Of a stretch of DNA of 64,000 nucleotides, positions 36,433-45,518 are shown in pieces. The position numbers were made by a program, and so were the translations under genes. The stretch comes from UBA1309 sp047605645. Its GTDB lineage: Bacteria > Bacteroidota > Bacteroidia > Bacteroidales > Dysgonomonadaceae. The stretch is taken from positions 30,182 to 94,181 of the forward strand of contig JASGFJ010000018.1 in assembly GCA_047605645.1 (NCBI GenBank), in the 5' to 3' direction. The stretch's first letter is position 1, and each line of letters begins with the position of its first letter. Under the pieces are notes generated by a model. The model ran no database searches. It had not been told where the DNA came from and saw only the letters and a program-made list of their open reading frames with translations.

Positions 36433-38271
36433 TTATTCACTGGTTATTTTCTGCACTTTTGCACCTATCTTTGTGATGTATATTCCGCGCGAAGGCAGTG
36501 CGAAAGCCGCATTTGCCTCAGAGACTTTTTCTCTTCGAACCAACATTCCATATAAATTATACACTTCGAGCCAAACAGGTTGTTCCACTCCTGAAACATA
36601 TACATAACCGTTTTTACCAGAGACATAAATTCCGTTACTTTCTCCCGAGTCGATGATGCCGGAGACATATCTTCTTGTCACAAAAAGATTATTAACCCCC
36701 AGGTTTTGGAGCACTTTTGAATACAGAATTTTTATCGCACGGGTATCTTCCTTCAATGGTATTGCCGGAGAATTATTGTAAGAATCGCCAACTGACATAA
36801 ATACATTATCAAAATCGGCAATTGGAGTGGTTTCCATATTTTCCAGACTCGTCCCTTCAAATACGTACAAATGGTTGTTATTCGTCGCCCACGAATTGCG
36901 AGGGAACATGGCGAACCTCATATAATCGGGAGACTCATCCAGAGTGATTGTCAGATACTCCCCATTGGCTCTGAAGCTAAAGTCCCCATTGCCGTATGGG
37001 CCACTTTTTGCATTCGTGGCAAAATAGGTGGGCAATGAAGTTTTATCCCAAGGTCCTGTATAGAAAAATATTACATCCTCATCCTCATTGGGTGTGACAG
37101 GCTCCACAGAAGTATTCTCGGAAGCTGTTCCGGATACATTCACATAGGAGGTTAATCCGGAGTCGGTGTTCGTCACTTTCAGCTTTGCTGTGTACGAACC
37201 GACTCCCGTCGGCTGAAATGTAATATTGAAAATTGTTCCCGATGAAAGATTGGAGGAAGAAGCATCAATGGATGTCAAATCAAGGCTGAAAAATCCTGAC
37301 GAATTCTGAAACCATTCAAACTCAACATTACCCGATAGATTCACACTTCGGAGAGGAACGGATTTTATCTTTGTATTCCCCTTTTGGATTGAACCAAAAT
37401 TGACAGCAGTTTCGTCTTGCGGCGTAAGAAGTGCAGGTGTAAAACTCGTATTTGTTGCGACAAAATTTACTCCGGTCTTATTTCCCCATACATATTCAAA
37501 CAAATCCGGATAATCAATAAAAGGATTTCGGTTTTGTTGAATGGCAAAAACAGCATTATTCCGGTCAATTTCTTTTTGACTCACCGGATCCTGGCGTGCC
37601 CATTTCAACAACAGACTGATTGCCCAATCTTTAAATACCGGATATATATTATTATCCAGCATACTCGCTAGTCCGTCATCTTTCCATCGATTAGCATAGT
37701 CCTCATGGCAAGTCACCATATAGAAATAAGTACGGGCAAAATCTCCTTTGTATTCATCAGCCGGTTCAAACACCGTTCCTGAATAGCCACTGTACGTATT
37801 TGGTCCTAATGCAGAACTACCGTTTGTCCATGACGCTGATCCCACTTCACCTAATGGATAATTCGATTTTTTTGAGTTAGCTGTGTAATCTGCCGGATAC
37901 AAATTATGCAAATCACTGTTTGCCACACCATAATCAGCAGATGTTCCCCACCAGCTGCGCGGCATACAATGTTCCCGGCTCATCTCCGAACTATTATACG
38001 TACTCCGTTGGACATTCGAATACATGTCCCAGTAATAACCATTGCTATTCCAGTCTGTTTGTTTGAAATAAGTATTTCCCCAATACATCGCCGTAAAACC
38101 ATCATAATCGGCAGAAATGTAATTATGAATGATTTCAAACAATTTTGTTTTCAACTCTGCCGCAGATTTACCGTCAGCGGCATCATAATAGCCTGCCGGA
38201 GCCTGTGCACAAACATGGAACGAAAACAGAAACAAAAAAGTAAAAATGAATGTAGTTGTAAATTTTTGCAT
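36433..38271 (-). CDS. Secreted endonuclease I with T9SS type-A sorting domain
   Basis: 612 residues from ATG at 38271, which begins a signal peptide (MQKFTTTFIFTFLFLF to VCAQ). Residues ~20-260 are endonuclease I (EndA/NucM family): SREHCMPRSWW holds the HNH-like catalytic His, followed by SDLHNLYPAD and a KSNYPLGEV loop. Residues ~280-390 form an Ig-like choice-of-anchor domain (NFGSIQKGNTKIKSVPLRS), residues ~410-540 another beta domain. The last ~75 residues are the type-A T9SS tail: GYVYVSGVEQPVWLEVYN, LYGMLVRREKV, LPSRGIYITKIG. Probably digests extracellular DNA for nucleotides. Confidence 0.9.
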   Translation of the reverse strand: MQKFTTTFIFTFLFLFSFHVCAQAPAGYYDAADGKSAAELKTKLFEIIHNYISADYDGFTAMYWGNTYFKQTDWNSNGYYWDMYSNVQRSTYNSSEMSREHCMPRSWWGTSADYGVANSDLHNLYPADYTANSKKSNYPLGEVGSASWTNGSSALGPNTYSGYSGTVFEPADEYKGDFARTYFYMVTCHEDYANRWKDDGLASMLDNNIYPVFKDWAISLLLKWARQDPVSQKEIDRNNAVFAIQQNRNPFIDYPDLFEYVWGNKTGVNFVATNTSFTPALLTPQDETAVNFGSIQKGNTKIKSVPLRSVNLSGNVEFEWFQNSSGFFSLDLTSIDASSSNLSSGTIFNITFQPTGVGSYTAKLKVTNTDSGLTSYVNVSGTASENTSVEPVTPNEDEDVIFFYTGPWDKTSLPTYFATNAKSGPYGNGDFSFRANGEYLTITLDESPDYMRFAMFPRNSWATNNNHLYVFEGTSLENMETTPIADFDNVFMSVGDSYNNSPAIPLKEDTRAIKILYSKVLQNLGVNNLFVTRRYVSGIIDSGESNGIYVSGKNGYVYVSGVEQPVWLEVYNLYGMLVRREKVSEANAAFALPSRGIYITKIGAKVQKITSE

Positions 38272-38433
38272 GTTGATTATTTTTAATTTTTTGAGAAAAT
38301 CAGACCACATACCATATCTCAATGGCAATCAAATCGTAATATTTTCATCAAGGATCAGGTATGATATTTATTTCGATAGGATAAGATTACATATATTTTC
38401 CATAAAGTTACAAAAAGCTTGTATTTAATAACG

Positions 38434-38448
38434 ATTCCGAATCGGAAT
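38434..38448. promoter_or_regulatory. 15-bp palindrome upstream of the nuclease gene
   Basis: ATTCCGA-A-TCGGAAT has perfect 7-bp arms around one base, about 165 bp upstream of the leftward nuclease start. It is too short and lacks a T run to be a terminator; a dimeric regulator site is possible. Confidence 0.35.
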
Positions 38449-38685
38449 AGTTCTAAATCTCTTAAAAAATGCATTCAGTTTCATAAAAAAAATACCACAT
38501 TCATATCAACTCATCCATCTTGACAAAAGAGAACAAAATATATTGAACGGGATCTTCAGCCATAGATACGCAACAAGGATACTAAGCTAAAAATAAATTT
38601 CCCAACGCCCCGGACTGAAAAAATCGGTTATAGCCTTCTCAAAGGAGCAAGAATGAATCGGATATTATATTTAATAAGGGGTGAC

Positions 38686-38947
38686 GTTGAGAGGGTTAAG
38701 GTTGAGGAATGATGATTACAGACATGTACAGCGGTGATGGCCAGGGGTGAATCAAATTCGCCCGCAATATAATACCCGGAAAACAGAACCCGTAGCGCAA
38801 ACCTGTCATATCCGGCAACACAAAAAAAATGACATATATATGGTTGCGGATACCTACAACAATGCCAGGTGATGGCCAGACAATATTTAACAATGAGAAA
38901 TGTAGAGATGTACGGTCGTACGCCTCTGTTGAGGGGTTAAGGTTGAG
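38686..38947. repeat. Repeat-bearing intergenic element (REP/MITE-like)
   Basis: Two 20-21-bp copies of GTTGAGnGGGTTAAGGTTGAG-type sequence flank the block (38686-38706 and 38928-38947). Inside are two copies of GGTGATGGCCAG (38733-38744 and 38868-38879) and an imperfect 24-bp palindrome built around GTACGGTCGTAC (38904-38927). No transposase is present. The arrangement suggests a small non-autonomous repeat unit. Confidence 0.5.
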
Positions 38948-39084
38948 ATTAAAGATTGAAGAGAGCAAACACCTCACAACAAGTTTGTAAAACAGCGTAT
39001 TTCCTGGTAAATAATGATAATCGAATTACATAAATTTTCACTCAAATAAGCAAATCAGAAAAAAATTAACCCAATTTAATTTTA

Positions 39085-39121
39085 CACAATTTGATTGTGC
39101 AAAATATTATATATATCTTTG
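39085..39121 (+). promoter_or_regulatory. ohr promoter with OhrR/MarR-type operator
   Basis: TTTG at 39090-39093, a 20-bp spacer and TATCTTTG at 39114-39121 form a good promoter. The palindrome CACAATTTGATTGTG at 39085-39099 lies across the -33 element. It closely resembles the Bacillus OhrR half-operator (ACAATT..ATTGT), so a MarR-family repressor sensing organic peroxides is likely. The regulator gene is not in the window. Confidence 0.65.
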
Positions 39122-39237
39122 CGACATCAAAGGAAACAAAGAATCTGAAACGAAGCCTGATTTTTATTGAATAACTGAAGGCAATAGTATAAAATGAAGA
39201 GAGTTACATCATCCTAAAAGAAAAAAAATTAAATCGT

Positions 39238-39660
39238 ATGAAAATGTTATATACAATTGGTGCAACAGCTACCGGAGGACGAAACGGACAAGTGAAAAGC
39301 GACAATGGAATTCTAAATCTGGAGGTCAGACATCCGAAAGCCTTAGGAGGAGCCAACGACGATTATCCCAATCCTGAGATGCTTTTTGCCGCAGGCTACG
39401 CAGCTTGTTTCGACAGCGCACTCAACTTAGTTATCCGTCAGGCTAAAATCAAAACAGGCATCACTTCAGTGACAGCAAAAGTTGGAATCGGACAAATCGA
39501 GAATGGAGGATTCGGGTTAGAAGCCGAGATTCATGCAAATATTCCGGGAATTACGATCGAAGAAGCACAACAATTAGTTGAGAAGGCACATCAAGTATGC
39601 CCGTATTCCAATGCAACCAGAGGAAACATCGAAGTAAAAATCACAGCATCCAACAACTAG
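39238..39660 (+). CDS. ohr: Organic hydroperoxide resistance protein (Ohr)
   Basis: 140 residues, OsmC/Ohr fold. The two redox cysteines are both present: Cys57 in AACFDSAL and Cys121 in VCPYSNATRGN, the Ohr rather than OsmC form; LGGANDDYPNPEMLFAAGYA and the N-terminal Arg loop also fit. It reduces fatty-acid and other organic peroxides. It heads a three-gene operon with a DUF1304 membrane protein and a nitroreductase, under an OhrR-like operator. Confidence 0.93.
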   Translation: MKMLYTIGATATGGRNGQVKSDNGILNLEVRHPKALGGANDDYPNPEMLFAAGYAACFDSALNLVIRQAKIKTGITSVTAKVGIGQIENGGFGLEAEIHANIPGITIEEAQQLVEKAHQVCPYSNATRGNIEVKITASNN

Positions 39661-39673
39661 AGCAACACATCAA

Positions 39674-40042
39674 ATGCAGCTTATAGCGATTATCCTAACT
39701 TTATTTGTCGCCATCGAGCATATTTATATCCTGTGGATGGAAATGTTTGCTTGGGAAACAGCAGGAAAAAGGACTTTCGGAAATTCTCTGCCCGAAAATT
39801 TATTTAAGCCGACTAAAGCTTTAGCTGCTAACCAGGGGCTATACAACGGATTCTTAGCTGCCGGATTAATCTGGTCATTCTTGATTGAAAATCAAGAGTG
39901 GAGCTCACACATTCGGCTTTTCTTTCTCGGATGTATTGCCGTTGCCGGTATTTATGGAGCATTAACTGCGAATAAAAAAATATTCTTCCTACAAGCACTT
40001 CCGGCATTATTGGCCATGTTGTTTGTAGTATTATCAAAATAA
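39674..40042 (+). CDS. DUF1304 family membrane protein
   Basis: 122 residues with four hydrophobic helices and short loops. Start MQLIAIILTLFVAIEHIYILWMEMF, with conserved-looking Glu, His and Trp residues, and a LAANQGLYNGFLAAGL loop, match the DUF1304 family. Function unknown. It begins 13 bp after ohr, which suggests a link to peroxide stress or to its membrane consequences. Confidence 0.85.
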   Translation: MQLIAIILTLFVAIEHIYILWMEMFAWETAGKRTFGNSLPENLFKPTKALAANQGLYNGFLAAGLIWSFLIENQEWSSHIRLFFLGCIAVAGIYGALTANKKIFFLQALPALLAMLFVVLSK

Positions 40043-40064
40043 AATTAACTCAAGAATAATAAAA

Positions 40065-40697
40065 ATGTCATTAATTGAAAATTTGAATTGGAGACACGCC
40101 GTAAAAGCGTATGATCCCACAAAAAAAGTCAGCCAGGATAAAATTGATAAAATTGTGGAAGCAGCCCGTCTGGCTCCTACATCTTCAGGCTTACAACCAT
40201 TCAGAACAATTGTTGTAAAAGATCAGGCTGTCAAAGAAAAACTCGTATCCGGAGCACTCAACCCTGAATGTATGCGTGATTGCTCACATGTAATTATTTT
40301 TGCTGCCTGGGACAACTATACAGCCGAGCGTATTGACAAAGTATATGACTTCACGACAGACGAAAGAGACCTGCCAAGAGGTCGTTTTGGCTCCTACACA
40401 GATAAGCTGAAGTCAATCTACCTGAACCAACCGGCTGAAGCAAATTTTGCGCACACAGCCAGACAAACTTACATTGCTTTGGGATTAGCACTGGCAGAAG
40501 CTGCTGAACAGAAAGTAGACACTACTCCGGTAGAAGGTTTTGACAATGCACTAGTAGATCAAGTATTGGAACTGGAAAAATACGGTTTAAAGAGCGTTTC
40601 ACTTATGTATGTTGGATATGCAGATCAGACAAATGACTGGATCGCACCCATGAAAAAGGTAAGAATTCCTACAGAAGAATTCGTTATTGAATATTAA
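40065..40697 (+). CDS. NfsB-like nitroreductase family oxidoreductase
   Basis: 210 residues, a typical size for an FMN-dependent NAD(P)H oxidoreductase: RHAVKAYDPTKKVSQ, ARLAPTSSGLQPFR, ALGLALAEAAEQKVDTTPVEGFD. Such enzymes reduce quinones and nitro compounds; as the third gene of the ohr operon it may help restore redox balance during peroxide stress. It starts 22 bp after the DUF1304 gene and is followed by a strong terminator. Confidence 0.9.
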   Translation: MSLIENLNWRHAVKAYDPTKKVSQDKIDKIVEAARLAPTSSGLQPFRTIVVKDQAVKEKLVSGALNPECMRDCSHVIIFAAWDNYTAERIDKVYDFTTDERDLPRGRFGSYTDKLKSIYLNQPAEANFAHTARQTYIALGLALAEAAEQKVDTTPVEGFDNALVDQVLELEKYGLKSVSLMYVGYADQTNDWIAPMKKVRIPTEEFVIEY

Positions 40698-40750
40698 AGC
40701 GAGAAAACAGATCGCAATCGTTCATTACGAAACAATTCTTTCTAAAAATA

Positions 40751-40796
40751 AAAACGCTTTCGGGCTCACCAACCAGGTGTTGTCCGAAAGCGTTTT
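40751..40796. terminator. Bidirectional terminator between convergent transcripts
   Basis: Perfect 13-bp stem AAAACGCTTTCGG / CCGAAAGCGTTTT with an inner CACC / GGTG pair, between the ohr operon and the leftward hydrolase gene. Confidence 0.9.
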
Positions 40797-40821
40797 CCAA
40801 TAAGTATTATCTAACAAGCAG

Positions 40822-42708
40822 CTATTTTTCCGATGAATTGGGACTTTCCAGCACCGGAATCACAATTCTTGAAGGATGCAGCCTATCGTGATACACCCGA
40901 ATCTCTGACTTTACAAAATCTTTTGGAGAACATTGATAGATGTCTACAAATTGTTGCGGATTCATGTCCGAAAGGGGAAACCATGAACTCTGAATCTGCA
41001 CCATAATCCGGTGTCCTTTTTGAAACGTATGGGCTATATCCGGCAGATTAAATTTCACCGGAGTGATTTCTCCCGGCACAAATGCCTCGGGTTGCGAGAA
41101 ACTATTACGGAATCGTCCTCTGAATATTTCTCCGCGTACCAACATCTGATATCCTCCCAAATCTTTTCGGGGTCGATCAGCATAGCTGAATCCATCGGGA
41201 AATACATCAATCACTTTCACAACAAAGTCGGCATCGGTTGTTGACAGCGAAACCTGCAAATCAGCCAATACAGAACCGGCAACGGTAACCTCACTCTCCA
41301 AAACCGGAGTTTCAAAGCTGATAACATCGTTGCGTAGCGATGCAAAACGTTGATCATTGACCATATATTCCTTACTCCTACCCTGTTCTATAACTTCGTC
41401 GTAAGGAACCGGATGAGAAGGGTCAGAGACATAAGAGGTGTATGACTCACCAACAACAGGCTTTTCCATACGTATCGATTTCCCGGAAGAAAGGAACAAA
41501 TCTGTATTCTCTGTAGCGACAGGCCAGCATGGAAATCGACGCCATTGATTTTCTCCTGAAAAGAAAACAGTTGCTCCGGCCAGACTATCCAACGATCCGC
41601 CCCCCCGCAGATAATGCTCAAAAAAAGGCAATTCAATATCCCGGCGATAAGTCATCGATGTTTCACTTCCAAACCGGACTGCACCCAAACTATCTCCTTC
41701 GTCGCGGTTCCATCCACCGTGATACCAGGGACCAAAAACGAGTCTGCAATTCACTTGAGGACTCTGCTTCCTAATTTCCTTATAAGCATTCCATGCCCCG
41801 TAACAGTCTTCTGCATCAAAGAGTCCCCCAACTACCAATACAGCAGCTGAGATGCTTCCACAAGCTTGAACTGCACTTCTTTCCTTCCACCAAGCATCAT
41901 AGTTCGGATGGTGCATCATTTGAGACCAAAAAGGTCGGGAATTATTCGGGAAATGGGTATCTGTAAGTTGTTTCAACGATTTATTACGAAAGAATTCATA
42001 ATCATTTCCTTTATAGGCGATAGTTGAACGTGACCATTCTGTAGTGGGTTTGTTACGAATCTGGTCAAATACATCCATAAAGCCAAAAGCATCATTCAAA
42101 AAGAAGGCTCCATTATGATGAAAATCATCACCCACAAACCAGTTGAACACAGGAGCCTGCGGACTGACAGCTTTAATAGCCGGGTGATTGGCCGCACCCG
42201 CCATCAGCGCATAAAAACCGGGGTAAGAAATTCCAAAAACACCTATACGCCCATTGTGATGCGAAAGATGTTTAACAAGCCAATCTGCAGTATCGTAAGA
42301 GTCACTGGCTTCATCAATTTCAACTCCTGATTTATTAACGAGAAACGGGCGGATATTCTCATATTTTCCTTCACTCATAAAACGGCCCCGGACATCTTGT
42401 TTAACGATAATATATCCTCGCTGCAAATAAGGGAAAAGATAATCCCAGAGATCGCCACTCATTTTATTTGGACCGTATGGAGCACAAGAGTAAGGAGTCC
42501 GATTAAACAAGATCGGATGGGAGGAACTGGTATCTTTCGGTGCATATACAACGGTATAAAGCTTTATTCCATCGCGCATTGGAATTGAATATTCTTTCTT
42601 TGTATAATTGGCATATACCCATTTTTCTTCATTGGTTTGAGAATAGACAGGAGTATACACTAATATACTCACAAAGAGAAGAAGCCACAATTTGATTTTT
42701 GTATTCAT
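40822..42708 (-). CDS. Secreted CocE/NonD (S15) family alpha/beta hydrolase
   Basis: 628 residues with a signal peptide (MNTKIKLWLLLFVSILVYT to VYSQ). Alpha/beta-hydrolase core: MRDGIKLYTVVYAP, RTPYSC, KQDVRGRFMSEG, nucleophile Ser in FGISYPGF, and a catalytic Asp and His further on (GLFDAED, WYHGGW); the C-terminal ~220 residues form the jelly-roll domain of CocE/X-Pro dipeptidyl peptidases. Substrate could be acyl esters or X-Pro peptides. It is 300 bp downstream of the polysaccharide locus on the same strand but separated by a terminator, so co-regulation is uncertain. Confidence 0.85.
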   Translation of the reverse strand: MNTKIKLWLLLFVSILVYTPVYSQTNEEKWVYANYTKKEYSIPMRDGIKLYTVVYAPKDTSSSHPILFNRTPYSCAPYGPNKMSGDLWDYLFPYLQRGYIIVKQDVRGRFMSEGKYENIRPFLVNKSGVEIDEASDSYDTADWLVKHLSHHNGRIGVFGISYPGFYALMAGAANHPAIKAVSPQAPVFNWFVGDDFHHNGAFFLNDAFGFMDVFDQIRNKPTTEWSRSTIAYKGNDYEFFRNKSLKQLTDTHFPNNSRPFWSQMMHHPNYDAWWKERSAVQACGSISAAVLVVGGLFDAEDCYGAWNAYKEIRKQSPQVNCRLVFGPWYHGGWNRDEGDSLGAVRFGSETSMTYRRDIELPFFEHYLRGGGSLDSLAGATVFFSGENQWRRFPCWPVATENTDLFLSSGKSIRMEKPVVGESYTSYVSDPSHPVPYDEVIEQGRSKEYMVNDQRFASLRNDVISFETPVLESEVTVAGSVLADLQVSLSTTDADFVVKVIDVFPDGFSYADRPRKDLGGYQMLVRGEIFRGRFRNSFSQPEAFVPGEITPVKFNLPDIAHTFQKGHRIMVQIQSSWFPLSDMNPQQFVDIYQCSPKDFVKSEIRVYHDRLHPSRIVIPVLESPNSSEK

Positions 42709-42913
42709 ATACCGACCTATTTCCTTAGATTAAAATTCAACTTGAACAGAGCAAAGTTATCTATAAAATCAGAATCGCACCAAATCGCAAAGAGAAAGAT
42801 TACTTTACACATAAAATATCATACAAATAAGTTACCTCAAAGAACGGAAATATAAAATCGGCAGGTATTCGGAATGTTCTATGATGCAATACATACCGCA
42901 TTCATCCCAATAA

Positions 42914-42944
42914 AGAAAAAAGGATGTATCACGTTGATACACCC
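42914..42944 (-). terminator. Terminator of the polysaccharide utilisation operon
   Basis: TGTATCA at 42925-42931 pairs with TGATACA at 42935-42941 with a flanking GG/CC pair; read leftward a T-rich run follows. It lies 60 bp downstream of the GH2 stop. The remaining 42709-42920 spacer shows no gene. Confidence 0.75.
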
Positions 42945-43005
42945 TCTTTCCTTCTTAAACAACTTAACCTAACACACCGTTATAAAAAACGGTTATTTTT
43001 TTATT

Positions 43006-45510
43006 TCACTTTGCAACACGTATTGTCATTTGAGCAGATTTCAACCAAGGCGAAGTGAATTTCACCAATATATCGCCGGACTCTCCGCCGGCTTGAATAT
43101 ATGCCAAGAGACGACCGTGATACACTCGCTGCTTATTGTCTGTATAATCTCCCATATCTTCGTTGTCGCTGGCTTCTAAGCCCAACAAATGCCCAGATCC
43201 TTTGATTTGACAAGTCACCTCATTGTCGCTCAGCATAACCGGTACTCCATCTTCATCGACAACCTGAAGCACCACTTGTGACAAACCATCTGTACGAACC
43301 TGATTCTCACCAGATACAATTTTCAGAGCATAAGGTTTTTTAGAAGAAAGGATTGAATAGGAGGATTCTTGTTTTCCATTCTTATCATACCCAACAACCT
43401 CCAGCTTTCCGGCTTTGTAGGGAATATCCCAATAAACAATTCCGGTTTGATCATCATAGCTTTTAGTTTCTCCCACAGGTTCACCATTTAAGAGGAGCTT
43501 GGCTTCAGCAGCATTCGTATATGCAACAACACGAATCAATTGACCATCCTGATAATTCCAGATAGGCCAAGCATCCATCGATGGTGTTTTTTCTTCATAG
43601 TCTCCTCCCGCATTTTCCGATTCCATCTGTGACCACACATCTTTAGTCTGGTTGCGACTTCCTTTTCCAGGTGTAGGATACGTACCGATATAGGCCATCG
43701 GTTTATCTGACCATAATGATTCACGGAAATATCCGCGAGGTTTAATAAACCCACCGAAGTCCAATAATCCGGAATAAAATCCGCGGGAAGGCCATTTTCC
43801 GGACTCTCCCAGATAATCAATTCCGGTCCACAAGAATTGACCGAAGATAAATTTTTTATCACGGACAGCCTTCCATGCATCCAAATCATGCCGATTCTCG
43901 CTGCCAAAAATCACTCTTTTAGGATACTTTTTATGATCTGAGTCATACAAACTTTCGGTATAATTATATCCGGTAATATCCAAAGCACCCGGATAAGCCG
44001 TTTCATTCGACATGGCAACTCCGGCTAATCCAGCAGTCACAGGACGAGAGAGATCATATTTTTTAACTACAGCAACTAATTTTTTAGCGATATCTCCCAA
44101 ACGATTAGCATCGGGTGCATCTTTCTTATACCCTCCAAAGATTGGCTGAGTGAATCCCGTGGCAGCACCACCGTCCAATACAGGATGGGAATACGGGTCG
44201 TTCGGGTAATCTACTTCGTTGCCAATGCTCCAGCCAAAGACCGAAAGATGATTCCTATCTCTTTTCACCATATCTGCCAAATCTTTTTCGCCCCATTCTT
44301 TGAAGAAATCATAAGTACCTTCAAAGCCGGGTGTTCCCACATTCCAACCTTCAAGCCATTTCCGTTTAGGAAATTCCCATTCGTCAAAAGCTTCGTTGAG
44401 TACTAGCATTCCTAGCTCATCGCATAATTCATATAAATCAGGAGCTTGAGGATTATGGCTTGTGCGTATGGCATTTACTCCGATTTCTTTTAAATTCAAA
44501 ATCCGACGTCTCCACACTTCCCTCGGAACAGCAGCCCCCAACACTCCAGCGTCATGGTGCAAACAAACTCCTTTGACTTTCATCGACTTTCCATTCAGAG
44601 CAAACCCATTATCCGGATCGAACGAGAATGAACGGAAACCTGTAGTCGTGCTTGTCTGATCAATCACTTTTCCGTCTTTGAGCACGCTTGTCTTTAATGT
44701 ATAGGATTGAGGGTGTTCAAGGCTCCACAATTGAGGATTAGTAACTTTTAGCGACAGCTCAATGGCGTTTTCCGCTTTTGCTTGCAAAGGAAGACTCCCT
44801 GACGTTTTAGCAACTTGTTTTCCATCAGGAGAAAACAATTCATTCACAACGCTCACTTTTGCGTTCGTATTCTGATTATTTTTTACCTGCACCTGCACCC
44901 GCAAGGCATAGCCATTCTTCTCTTTCTGAGGATGAGTGTATACTCCCCATTGAGCTATGTGAATCGGATTGGCGTATACCAACCATACATTCCGATATAT
45001 TCCCGAACCGGTGTACCATCTTGAATCTGCCGATCTGCTGTGATCGACTCTCACTGCAACTACATTCTTCTTACCAAATTCAACATACGGAGTAATGTCG
45101 TACATAAAAGATATATATCCATTGGGACGGCTTCCCAGTAAATGTCCGTTCACAAATACATCACTCCGATTATAGACACCTTCAAAATAAATATATACCT
45201 TGTTTTTCTGTTCAGAAACCGGCACATTCAACTCTTTTCTATACCATCCTATTCCGCCGGGAAGATACCCTGTCGAACTGGCCAGAGTCGGACTTAATTG
45301 GCCTTTTACACTCCAGTCATGCGGAAGATCGACATTTTGCCAATTCTTCTCACTCAACTCCACCTTTTGTCCATCTTCAACATCTTTAAGAACAAACTTC
45401 CATCCCTTGTTGATCAGCTCAGGTTTGCCAAAAGGCACCTGTGCTTTTAAATTAATCCCTAAAAACAGGAAAAGGAATGATACTAAAATCGTCAGTTTCT
45501 GCTTTGTCAT
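43006..45510 (-). CDS. Glycoside hydrolase family 2 (beta-galactosidase type)
   Basis: 834 residues with signal peptide (MTKQKLTILVSFLFLFLG to KAQ). Order: sugar-binding jelly roll (about 30-185), Ig-like domain (185-295), TIM barrel (295-600), then DUF4982-like and a further Ig-like domain. Catalytic residues are visible: acid/base Glu432 in SIGNEVDYP and nucleophile Glu538 in FGSENRHD. The SHNPQAPDLYELCDELG segment is typical. Beta-galactosidase activity is most likely; beta-glucuronidase or mannosidase cannot be excluded. It starts 8 bp after the GH30 gene in the polysaccharide operon. Confidence 0.9.
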   Translation of the reverse strand: MTKQKLTILVSFLFLFLGINLKAQVPFGKPELINKGWKFVLKDVEDGQKVELSEKNWQNVDLPHDWSVKGQLSPTLASSTGYLPGGIGWYRKELNVPVSEQKNKVYIYFEGVYNRSDVFVNGHLLGSRPNGYISFMYDITPYVEFGKKNVVAVRVDHSRSADSRWYTGSGIYRNVWLVYANPIHIAQWGVYTHPQKEKNGYALRVQVQVKNNQNTNAKVSVVNELFSPDGKQVAKTSGSLPLQAKAENAIELSLKVTNPQLWSLEHPQSYTLKTSVLKDGKVIDQTSTTTGFRSFSFDPDNGFALNGKSMKVKGVCLHHDAGVLGAAVPREVWRRRILNLKEIGVNAIRTSHNPQAPDLYELCDELGMLVLNEAFDEWEFPKRKWLEGWNVGTPGFEGTYDFFKEWGEKDLADMVKRDRNHLSVFGWSIGNEVDYPNDPYSHPVLDGGAATGFTQPIFGGYKKDAPDANRLGDIAKKLVAVVKKYDLSRPVTAGLAGVAMSNETAYPGALDITGYNYTESLYDSDHKKYPKRVIFGSENRHDLDAWKAVRDKKFIFGQFLWTGIDYLGESGKWPSRGFYSGLLDFGGFIKPRGYFRESLWSDKPMAYIGTYPTPGKGSRNQTKDVWSQMESENAGGDYEEKTPSMDAWPIWNYQDGQLIRVVAYTNAAEAKLLLNGEPVGETKSYDDQTGIVYWDIPYKAGKLEVVGYDKNGKQESSYSILSSKKPYALKIVSGENQVRTDGLSQVVLQVVDEDGVPVMLSDNEVTCQIKGSGHLLGLEASDNEDMGDYTDNKQRVYHGRLLAYIQAGGESGDILVKFTSPWLKSAQMTIRVAK

Positions 45511-45518
45511 TTCGTCTT

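Noticed and set aside
38696..38977. 93-codon leftward frame across the repeat element
   Set aside because: Its sequence is made of translated repeats, so chance is the better explanation.
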